A DNA stretch of 64,000 bases from Gigaspora rosea (lineage: Eukaryota; Glomeromycota; Glomeromycetes; Diversisporales; Gigasporaceae), in assembly GCA_003550325.1 (NCBI GenBank), contig QKWP01000591.1, positions 172,503-236,502 of the forward strand. Direction: 5' to 3'. A model generated the notes under the pieces. That model worked only from the letters and a program-made list of their open reading frames with translations, ran no database searches and had not been told where the DNA came from. Made by a program: the position numbers and the translations under genes. How positions within the stretch are numbered: the stretch's first letter is position 1; every line of letters begins with the position of its first letter. Of the stretch, positions 34,956 through 45,645 are shown one piece after another.

Positions 34956-37309
34956 CGTTATTAAAATAAATTCAGTCCTTTTAAAAAGCAATTATACAAA
35001 AGATCAGGTCAGTTGATGTAATAATTCTGAAAGTTAAAATGATAACTTTTTTTTAATTAAATTGCAATTTTTGTTTTATTGTTTTAATATTCATGTAGTT
35101 TTACAAATTCCATTAGGTGTTGCAAAAATTATTACTACACATTGTACAGTAATGGTAATGACCTTTATTTAGTGTAATAAATCAAAATTAATACAAGTTA
35201 ATGCCCAAACACAGTAACCGCCGTTCATCTTATTTATATTCATTTATATTCGAGTGTAAAGATCATTATTTACTACTTCTTTAAAGGGTATTTTGTTTCT
35301 TAGATTTTGACACTATAATCCAATTTGGTGATCCTTTAATTATTGATTTGGTTGGCTCGATAACGGTTAATACCATAATTTTTAGCAAATTTAGTAAGTA
35401 AGGGGATTTACACAACTATTACTGTAATTTGTTAATAATGTAATGATGCTTAATTACTAAGGTAAAATCTAGAAATTTTGCAAGATACAAAAATAATAAG
35501 GAACTTCTGTATATACAGTATTTACCAATTATATGAAGATGGTTTTAGGAAAAAATATATATAACTAGTTAGACAATACTGTAATTATATAAGTGCAGAA
35601 TTCCACGTTTTACGGCATCTAATGTAGTTAGCCAGCTATGCGCAGTTTACGCTTGAAATTCGAAAATTGCTATTGTAGCCATCCTTTTAAAATAAACCGA
35701 ATTTTTTTTTTCGAAATATTTAATAACTTCCGGAATGATAATGGAGTGATTATTTTTATAACTTTTGTAAACCGTCACTGCTGCAGAATTATAATACCCA
35801 CATTATGGTGTAAAATAACAAATATTACAATTCCTTTTAATATTCTTTCCAAATTATCTCTTCCATCGTTTAAATGATGGTGTCAGTAAGTTAGAAATTA
35901 GATGTAATATTTGCAATAGATTAATTAAAAATCTTTGTAAAAACAATGTTATTACCTCTCTAAAACTTGTAGTAATTATTTTTTTAATTCCAAAGAAGTA
36001 AGAGTATTAGAACTTATTGGCAATCATACAACCTATATATTCATTTTAATTGCTTTAATTCAGAGGGTGTCAATGCATTAATAGAGGTCCTTTGCAAAAC
36101 CACTTTAAATTTTTAAATCTTACTATTAGCTTGGTATTGGAAAAGTAAAACAGTTGCAAAGTTGCTTTATATAGATACTTTAACCTCTTTAAATAACTTT
36201 ATTGATATTAATGGAGAAAAGACATTAGCAAAAGTATATTGTAAGAATAGCTATGCATAACTAGTTATACAAATCAATATATCCCTAATCATAGAATAAA
36301 TAAACAGTGATCAAGAATGATAATAAGTGTTTTTTTTCTAATCATGAGTAATTTTGTAAGTTGTTGTCACTTTTGGTATTATCATTTCTAGAGCTTTGTC
36401 TTTGGTGTTATCATTATTTCTAATATGTCAGTATAGGTATTGTTCTTGCTTTTTTTTTTTTTGCTTTGTTCTAATTCATGTACTAGTCAATTTTTTTTCT
36501 AGGCACAAATAATTTCTAGTGTGTCAATATAGGGCATTATTCTTGGCACCAATTAATACTTTTTTCTTTTGCTTTGTTCTGTTTTATGTGCTAGTCAATC
36601 CTTTTTTAGATACAGATAATTTTGTTATAGTATTATATTTTTAATATTATGTTTGAAGCTATATTTTTGATATTATTGTTTTTAGTATTTGTTTTTAGCA
36701 TGTTGATATAGATATTAGTAAAAATATTGTACCAATTAATCGCTTTTTTTTACTTTGTTATAATTGATATAATAATAAATAATTTTAGAAAATTACTACA
36801 TATCACCAGTAGCAAACCTTATAATTTTATTATTGGTATTGTATTTTTTGATGATTTTATTTTTAGTATTGGCATTAATATTCTTGATAATATAAATTTT
36901 TTATTGTTGTTATATACTAGTATTATTTATTATTATTATTAATATTAGTAGATAAGTAGGATTAATATGATTTTAGTAATTTTTTGTTGCATTATTACTG
37001 GCATACTATATTAGGTTGTTTTGTTTAATAGTTTTCTTTTCTAATTGTAATAATATTGTCAATTTTGTCATTAGTACTTTTTTTTTGTTATGGATATAAA
37101 TATAAAGTATTATTAAATAGTGGTATTAAAAGTTAGAATTAGAATTAGAATCTATTTTGAGTTTAGAGTTAAATAGTTTTTAAAGAATTAATATCTTTGT
37201 TAAAATATAATCAATATATAGTAGTAAATTATATATATAATATTATATATATAGATACAAATTATTTATATAACAAAAAAAAACTATCAAAAAGCCAAAG
37301 CCAATCATG
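34956..37309. other. AT-rich spacer of the inverted repeat, no gene
   Basis: Only short low-complexity ORFs (for example 36727-36942, hydrophobic by composition). 36310-36950 is a T-rich strand with many TTTTAGTATT words. 37190-37260 is a TATA-rich microsatellite-like stretch. Confidence 0.5.
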
Positions 37310-38270
37310 TTGAGAAGAATCTTGAGAGTACCCTTACTCTGATTAGATGAAATTTATTTCATACAATAAATTTTAGGCAAAATTATTATAAAGATCACTT
37401 CAATTCATTTCGAATTTGATTGAGCAACCCCTAAATTACTAGCAAATCATATCGAGGGAGTTGCCATGAAAAGGTTTAAAGTCTTTTTTTTTCATAATGA
37501 TTTTATTGATAGTAACGTTAAGCTTCTTATTGTGTATTAATTTTCACACCTCGGATAACAAAATTGCATCAATCAACATATTTAATTTTCTTGTTTGTGT
37601 TATCTTTTTAATCATGTCAACGATAGATTCATAACATAGAAATATGTTTATGTTAGAATTAAAGCTATTTGAAGTAGTGTAAAACATTTAGCTTGAAAAG
37701 TATGCGCACACTCATGTGATTACATGCGCGATCCACACATGCGCATATTGATTTTTTATACTGTTTTTTTTTTTTTTAAATGTAAGGTTTTTTACACTAT
37801 TTTACAAGTATAGTTATAAAAAACTATATATATTATTGTTTTTTCATATAAACAAAATACTATACAAAATTATTTATTTCTTTTTAAAAATTGGTAAATC
37901 ACTTATTACATAATATTCATATTATAATATTTTCTGACCAGAATAACACGACTAGCACTAGTATACACTCTGTACCTGATACCATATTTCAAAGTATATT
38001 TATCTGTCCGGTAAATGATTATATAAATATGTAAATATGTACACTTGTAAATACTTTGGAGCCAGTTTTACTGATTAAAACCGGTTTTAACATACTATAT
38101 GAAACCGACTTTCAATCTGTGATCAAAATATACGTTCTCTGATTAGTTAACTTCTGAATGATCTAATCATGATAACCGATAATGAGAATGTCGATCTTAC
38201 GTGTATTTTTTTTTAATCTCAACAATACAACGCGATGGTGAAAAGATATATAAGGTTGTAAGGTTTACTT

Positions 38271-41200
38271 AGCATGACTGAAGTTCAATTTAATTGGCTG
38301 CAGACATGCTGACGATCATCACAAAATTCATCACATGTCCTAGCTTGCAGATCTCAGTTGTTATATTGTGATTGGTCGATTTAGATTTTATTACAGATCT
38401 AAAGAGAAAAAAAAAATATTTTTGTCATAAAGTTTGACGTGATTAATGTTTTGACGCGAGTAAACTTTCTGTGGCTTAAAGTTTAGTGTGTTTACGTAAT
38501 TAGATTTAAAAAAAAAAAAAAAAGTTTGCGTAGCTGCCAAGACCAAAGTTTTATTACTGTGAAGTTTTTTTAAGTTCGCCGCCAAGACTTGCCCCCTAAT
38601 TTTTTCAAGTTTTACAAGTTTCGCTGTGGTAAGTTTCTTTATTATCATGATGAAAGATTCCTTATTAGTTATTAATCTTATTATCTTTATTAAATTAGAA
38701 ATATAACCACAATTATGAGATCTTAGAAAAACTATGGACCATGCGCAGTTATTAACTGCACACATTCCAATGTTAGATATCGCGTAATTACAAACCTCGC
38801 ATATGAGAAGTGCCACAAAAATCGAATGCTGGAAGCATATCCTTATTTTAGTGTTGGACAACAACTTTGTCACCCTCACTACTGTCAAATCATAGAGGCT
38901 GATAGAAGTCAACGAAGACGGAAGCTTGATAAAAAAAAAATAGCGATTCAAAAAAAAAAAGTACAAGAACTGACAGAACCTTCAATTGATAATAATAATA
39001 CAGGTAAGTACGATATAATTTTTTAGATATAGTATTATTTAGTTATAGATTATTTTATATATAATTGACTTTAAATAAATAAGGCTGCACATTTTCGGCA
39101 AAAATACAAGCGTTAACAACAGTTCTATACTGCCAGCAACGTAAAGAGCATGCAAATTTAGAGCTAGATCCATTAAAATTTAAAACTTTAATTGAAACAA
39201 ATCCTCAGCTTGAGGGTTTTTTTGATTTTATGACGAATTTGATTGTTTCTAAGGAACGTTCAGCACACAACATAAACGAAGCTAAAAAATCGACGGTTGG
39301 ACTATGTTATCTGATAGCAGGCTTGCGGAATAAGTTTGTTAATCAACACAAGCTAGAAGTTGGATTGTATTTAATGGCATCAGGTGCAACATGGGAGGCA
39401 ATTGATACGATGTCAAGTCTCGAATACTCAGCATGTGCTAAAACAGTTAACGATTTTTGAAAAAAGGCCAAAAATGAATATATTTCTAAAATTAAAAAAC
39501 ATTTTATGGAAAATGTAAATAAATATTAAATAAAATTAATTTAAATTTATGTATTACTTTATACGTATAATATAATTTTTTATTTTTTTTTTATATGTTA
39601 GTGCCATGTGTTTCATGTCTATAATGTTGACGATTACCATGCGATCCACGAAATTCGCAGACCAGATACTGTTTCAACATCAAGTGCCAAACATTTTGTC
39701 ACGTGTGTGGCAAAACCTGTTATGGAATCCCCTTTCGTGCCACTTATTGTTAATCAAACATCAATTCACAATCCGTCAAATGTTGAAGCATGGAGAGTTA
39801 ATTGGTACTTGATTAACAAATATAGTGGAATATTCGATATCTCGTATTTGGATCACCAGCCACATTGGGTTTCACAAAGACAAAATGAGTTCGATCGAGT
39901 AGAATCATTAACAGTGCACATATATAATGATAACATTATAGAAAGAAAGGAAGAGAGGTCTATAAAAGGGCTCCAATTAGTTGGATTTAATGAGCAGAGT
40001 TTGCATTCTGTTCAGGACTATTTCAATGCATTAAAACTTATCTTGTCAATGAATGAATATTTAAGTCAACAAGTCGCACCTGTCGTTGCCGATTGACCTG
40101 GTCAAATATACATTAGAAAGGCATTGTACACGGAAATACTATCTTGTGAAATCGAGCTATTCATACCCATGTTGGGCCCATTCCACTTGTCACTGAATAG
40201 TCGTGAACAGGTCTTAATAGTATATTATTTTTTTTTGAAGACTTATTTCATTTCGTATTTGGAAACCGTAAAAAATTGGCCAAAAAACCTCACCCTTGGC
40301 GAATAAATCTTTTGTTAGACCTTGCACGAAATGGATAGATCAAAATAAAAAAAAAGTTATAGAAAAATTTGAACAAACTTGTAAAGACATTGAATATCGA
40401 ACAATAATTGATCTACTTGACAATCTAATTCCAGCTACGCTTGATGTTTATGCGATTCTATTCCGTGTGGGCTCGTTCGACGAATATGTAGAGACGGTTT
40501 TTCGTATCTGGACGTTCGCTCTACGTTGGAAACGAAAAAACTACAATAAAGCCCCTCTAATATTTTTATCCGACCTATTTTATTGGAAAGATACGGATCA
40601 TCCTTTTTATAACACAATTAAAACGTATTTACCAACTTTTAACGACTATTACGTAGAAAACACACATAGTCGAATTCGAGCGAATACTTCCCCAAATGCA
40701 ACTGCTGATAGCATTATAAATCAGGCATATGTTACTAGTAATAACGATATTTAAAAATTTTAATCAATATTTAAAATTTTAATAAAAATTTTTTTTATAA
40801 GTACTTATTTTATTAATTTTAATAATTTGTAGTGAATAATGACCCAGCATTTAAAAATGCTTATTGTAAAGCGCGACGATATCCATATAATGCCAGGATG
40901 CTCGAATTTTTATCCAACAAAACTAGTCTTTTTTTAATACAGTATTTTCAAAAAATATTTCATAACCTTGGACGAAGTGGACCAGTAGATGATAATAAAA
41001 CAGATGACGAAAGGAATAATGAAGGAGCTAATAAAAGGACCAAAGAAAATAACAGTAAAACGAACAAAGGAGAGAATAGTAAAAAGACTAAAAAATGAAC
41101 CAACAATAAAAACACCCAAAAGGCTACAAAAAAAACTACCCAAAAGGCTACCAAAAAAAACCAAAAAATCTACAAAAAAAAAGAAAAAACCTGAAATTTA

Positions 41201-41950
41201 TCAGCTTGTGACTTTAGGAAAACAAGTGGACTTACGATGCTTACCAACTGCATATAGCACATCTTATCCGCCACAACCTGGGTTATGTGATTCTTGTAAA
41301 CTTCCATTCGTCAACGATAATGGTGCGGTATTTATATGTGGTCATGCATACCATCTGGGTTGCTATAATGGAAAATGCATTTATTGCGAGGAATTCTACA
41401 AAAAAGAAGTTTTTAAAAACATTGATTCATTTTTAAAGTGAATAGAAAAAGGAAATGATACATTTACCCTGGAGGACCTTGTTGATAGTGACGATGATGC
41501 TGCTGATAATAATGACGTAGAAGAAGAGACAGATAATGGTTTTGAGGAAATAGACGAATTGTTAGAAATTTTAACCAAGCTTACAAATGAAATTAATTAA
41601 ATAGATTTGTAGTAAACATATAAATTAGTAAAGCGAACAACTAGTTTGTTCAACTTAAAAACTTAAATAAAGCCTTCTTCTAGCTTTTGCAAACTTAGTT
41701 TTTGTATAAGTATTAATACTCAAAGGTTGCTTACTATAAAAAAAGCTTAATCTAAGAAACCTATACACATTACGGATCTTAGAGATGGGTCACTGAAGTT
41801 TGTTCGCAAAGCACCTAAGGAATGAGCCAGTAAAAGTTTTATTAAAAAAACTGGTAAATTTTTGCACATTTTCCTGTGAACAAAGTCTATATGTTTTCTA
41901 TATATAAATCGTGTGTAACATTAACGCATAAGTAGAACTTCAGTCATGCT
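38271..41950 (+). mobile_element. Unclassified DNA transposon, 3680 bp, 9-bp TSD
   Basis: 16-bp perfect terminal inverted repeats AGCATGACTGAAGTTC, flanked by the 9-bp TSD GGTTTACTT at 38262-38270 and 41951-41959. The left arm of the inverted repeat shows the corresponding unoccupied site (near 30238, complement GGTTCATTTTTTT). It encodes one multi-exon plus-strand protein with an NVDDYH motif and a RING-like C-terminus. The TSD length suits Mutator-like elements, but the protein shows no MULE, hAT or KDZ signature that I recognise. Confidence 0.9.
38727..41600 (+). pseudogene. NVDDYH/RING transposon protein (decayed, ~850 aa)
   Basis: Exons fit splice rules and phases: 38727-39003 (donor GTAAGT, phase 1), 39084-39514, 39602 to about 40740, then from about 40832. 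The N-terminus has a Cys/His cluster (CAVINCTH, EKCHKN, QQLCHPHYC). The third exon begins CHVFHVYNVDDYHAIHEIRR, then CVAKPVMESPFVPL, EAWRVNWYLINKYS and MLGPFHLSLNSREQV. Next come a Lys-rich stretch (41000-41190), a RING-H2-like motif (CDSCKLPF ... ICGHAYHLGC ... CIYC, 41285-41390) and an acidic tail to 41600. Stops at 39458, 40094 and 40336 replace likely Trp codons, another lies at 41439, and two homopolymer frameshifts lie near 40235 and 40350. Presumed transposase from its position alone between the TIRs; the catalytic residues are not identified, though the Asp-Asp of NVDDYH is a candidate. Confidence 0.65.
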
Positions 41951-42184
41951 GGTTTACTTTTTTTCTTATTATATTTAATATCATTTAATACATTTATTCA
42001 ACATATTCACTTTAATATACAGTACATACATCTCTTCTTTTTTCTTTTGCATTTATTTTTTTTTTCTTTCAAGCCGAAATTGTTGTTGTAATTAAGATAA
42101 GTATTCTTCTGTATACACTTGTGTTCAGTTGCTATACCTATTTTAACTTTGTTCGTCTTTCAAGGTAAGTAGTTTTATTTAGTG

Positions 42185-42275
42185 CATTGACTGGCCCACG
42201 CAAGAGCGTCAAGAACAGGCCGGAAGACTATGCCACCCTCCTTACCTGGGAAGGTCCCTTTACCCTCGAAGATTT
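42185..42275 (+). other. GC-rich exon-like block, right-arm copy
   Basis: Plus-strand frame ALTGPRKSVKNRPEDYATLL followed by TWEGPFTLEDL. Differs from the left-arm copy by a few substitutions and one in-frame 3-bp indel, so the frame is kept in both. Followed by TTACTAAC and an AG (branch-point and acceptor-like) at about 42295-42315. Confidence 0.45.
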
Positions 42276-43090
42276 GGTTTTGATTTTGTTTTGTTACTAA
42301 CTTTTACTTACAGTGAATTCAAATCTTCGAGGGCATTTTTTTGCTTTCACACCCAGGTTGTGAAAGCTTGGTATAGTTTGTATCTTATATTATTGTTTTT
42401 GGGTCACTTTTGGTATTGACGTCCTCGTCATGTGGCCTGGGTATTATTTAGTTAAATCTACATAATGGCTAACGGATACCAGTATATGTTTTTGTTATGT
42501 ATTTCTGATAATTATTATACTAATTATTATTTTTTTAATAATTGTTTTTCTTACTAGAACGTCATCGTTAATATCATTGTATTTTGATAATATTGAAGTC
42601 ATCGGTAGTGTGATTGTTTTGAAGTTTTAATTTATCAAGCAACGAAGTTTTTATAAGGCTTTTTAGGCATTTTTTATTAGGTTTTAGTATTTTTTTTTGT
42701 AGCTTTCAGATTTAAGTTTGTTTTTTATAGTATTATTTTGTTGTTTTTTTTTTATTCACCGGGATTTGGTAAATTTATGTGTGTTTTTTTTTTTCACTTG
42801 ATCAATAAAGTTTTGTCACACATGCGAATACATAAATTAAACTGTTGGCTTCACGTCTATACAATAACTAGAGTAAAAGTAAATAAGGAATATCACTATT
42901 CAATGCGTTACAAGTAGCTTATCTTTACATCACAGAGGATGATAATATTATCTTTGCGCAAATTGCATCATATTATCTCATATATCATGCAGTGATTAAT
43001 AATATATCGGAATATAAAAAAAAAAAAAGACTTGAGCTACAGTGAACTCAAAATTTTGGACTTCTTTAAGGCTTCTTAGAAAGTCATATG

Positions 43091-43346
43091 GGCAGCCGTC
43101 AATAGAAATCAAGCAAATCAACATTTGAAAAAAAATTAATTCCTTAACTTTCACAGCTCATATCTCAATGAATTTTAAAGCCATCTTAAATGATTTAATA
43201 TTCAAAAGAAAGCTTAGATCATAAGCTTTCTTTTGAATATTAAATCATTAAGATAGCTTTAAAATTCATTGAAATATAAGCTGTGAAAGTTAAGGAATTA
43301 ATTTTTTTTCAAATGTTGATTTGCTTGATTTCTATTGACGGCTGCC
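43091..43346. mobile_element. Foldback MITE GGCAGCC family, copy 1
   Basis: Almost perfect 256-bp hairpin: GGCAGCCGTCAATAGAAATC at one end and its complement at the other. CATATG is duplicated at 43085-43090 and 43347-43352. The left arm has the uninterrupted site (AATCATATAACTTT near 28778). Confidence 0.88.
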
Positions 43347-44287
43347 CATATGATTTATGAAATTTATACATTTCTAGGAATTAGTAAATGAGTGGAAATT
43401 ATTGAATCCAAACGAATAATGATAGTTTTCAATATGCTAATAATGGAATCTGTAACCGTTGTGCAAAATTTTGTATTTTGATTGGTATATCGATATAAAT
43501 CGATATTTTTGACCATATCGATAAATATTTTGCAAAAATCGATATTATTCCCCGTCCCTGGTCTATTGCAAAAAGTTGAACCAACTGAATATTTGCCGAT
43601 TCGATCACAAACTTATTGAATCCTTCTTATATAACAAAATACTATTACTGATGAATCGGCTGATGAGGTTTAAAAATTATTTGCTTACTGTTCTTGATAG
43701 GGAACTGAAAATCTCATGTTCATATCTGATGAATTTATAATACTGATTAGACAATAAATTTATGATATTATTTCATTTTTTGATTTTAGTAATTTATGGT
43801 TTATTATACTAGTAAACAACTAGCGATTTTGTTTAACATGCAAATAATTTATAATTATATTTGTTGAACCGTTGAACAGTTAATGTATAAAATATTATTT
43901 GTTTGAACCGTTAAAAGAATAAAATATTCAAACCATTTTTAACGATTAATTTGTACGCTTAGTAGATCAATTATATCATAAGAAAAACTTGCACGTGATC
44001 GTGAATGATTTTCATAATATTCACGTGCAAGTATCGTTTTTAATATTTAAAAATTTGATCATAAAGCTATGTCATGATCAACTTATATAATTGATTTGAT
44101 CCGTAAAATAGAAATTATATGGCTACTTAAGTTCTAGCTTAGGAAGTGGCGGGGTGTGGCCACAAAAAACAGGATTAGAGATCGACACATTTGTCTTTTA
44201 CAAAATCCTCCATTCTAATGCTCAACTGTTCTCGATTTGGACCCATAATAATATATATATGATTTGAAAAAAAATAAAACACGTATG

Positions 44288-44508
44288 GGCTGCCATCAAT
44301 AGAAATAAGGCAGGTTGACATTTTTTTAAAAAAAGATGAATTTTGAAACTGCCTTGATGATTTAATAGTCAAAAGAAGCTTAGATCTTAAACTTTTTTTT
44401 GACTACTAATTCATCAAGGTAGCTTCAAAATTTCATCGAGATATGAGCTTTGAAATGTAAGGTATTAATTTTTTTTTAAAATGTCAATCTGCCTTATTTC
44501 TATTGATG
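44288..44508. mobile_element. Foldback MITE GGCAGCC family, copy 2
   Basis: GGCTGCCATCAATAGAAATA at the left and TTATTTCTATTGATG at the right, with a complementary interior. More eroded than copy 1; right terminus lost. Confidence 0.75.
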
Positions 44509-44620
44509 CATATATTATATTATTATTTTATAATGATTTTATTATATATATATATATATTAAAAATATCAACTAATTTAATATGCTCAAAATACTTAAGC
44601 AAATCACATGCTTCAATCAC

Positions 44621-45645
44621 ATGCTTCAATGACAAAATCCACACGCCAAAAAATCCCCCAACGGATCATATGCCACCCGGTGGTCACGGATTTGCTTTTT
44701 GGTACTATTGGGGGGTTCAAAATTAACAAAATAAGTAGCGCATTTTGGAAATAAATAGGACTTTTTTATAATAGCGTTTGTTACTATGTTTGAACTATAA
44801 ATGGAAAAATAAAATAAGATCTCATTGAACATAAGTGTAACCTTGTACGTACGTACTGTACGTCGGGATTACCGATTTTTGCACTAATTAACATATGTGA
44901 TATCTTATAATTACCGCGGAGATTCCAATACTGATAAGTATATCAGGGTCCCTTCTATATACTGCATAAATTGCATTCATATATATATTTAAATATAAAA
45001 ACATACATATCTGTAGCGGTAGGAGAAAGTTATAGGTTTAACAGTAGCATTACACAAGTAAACTAAACTTTACCATGCAGTTAAATGTTATACAAAAGTA
45101 TTTGATATCTAAAATTTTGTCTTAAATATATATTTAATTTTCAAGTCGTTTAAGCTACAGATCTTCCTAAAACATATATACAGATTATATATCAGATATG
45201 CCAATCACATCGAAATAAAAAAAAACTTATCGAATTCGGCCGAATAATTCTCGATCAATATTTTTAGGTTTCCCTAAGATCCTGGGATTTAACTTTTTAA
45301 GATATATATCGATATTATGTTTTTGCATTAAATATATGCATTAAAAAAAAGTTTATTTTATCATTCATTACAGTATCTCTCTAGATTATTACAATATAAG
45401 TTAATTATGTGCATTAAATAATCGTATTTCAAAATTTCTAATAATTGTATATGAAAAATGAATAATTATATACACAAGAAATTCACTACATATTATTACA
45501 TCAACACCATAAAACCAATGCTGTTATACATTTTCGAAATGTTCAATGATTAGGATTTAAACAGAATTGTAACAGAAAATACTAAAATGTACAAGATACA
45601 TAGAATAAAAATCTAATTCATTAAATATTATGTAGTAAAAATATG
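44621..45645. other. AT-rich intergenic region downstream of the kinase gene
   Basis: No gene. Contains GTACGTACGTACTGTACGTC (44845-44865, self-complementary) and AT dinucleotide runs. Probably includes the 3' untranslated region of the kinase gene near 45600-45645. Confidence 0.45.

Larger units (their letters stand above)
37310..44620 (-). repeat. Right arm of the giant inverted repeat
   Basis: Inverted partner of 27898-31617. It is lengthened by a 3.68-kb transposon (38271-41950) and by two foldback MITEs (43091-43346 and about 44288-44508), which the left arm lacks. Outer end near AGCAAATCACATGCTTCAAT; the last visible match pairs with 27898. Subterminal GCATGTGATT motifs are repeated at this end. 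Confidence 0.88.

Noticed and set aside
38391-38966. 191-codon minus-strand ORF
   Set aside because: Low-complexity Phe/Lys runs, antisense to the first exon of the NVDDYH gene, no domain; a shadow ORF.
41000-41170. Several overlapping minus-strand ORFs rich in Leu/Phe/Val
   Set aside because: Antisense of the Lys-rich stretch of the NVDDYH protein; composition artefact.
44936-44960. Fifth AGGACCCC element end (CAGGGTCCC)
   Set aside because: Only 7 bases match and no inverted partner or TSD is present.
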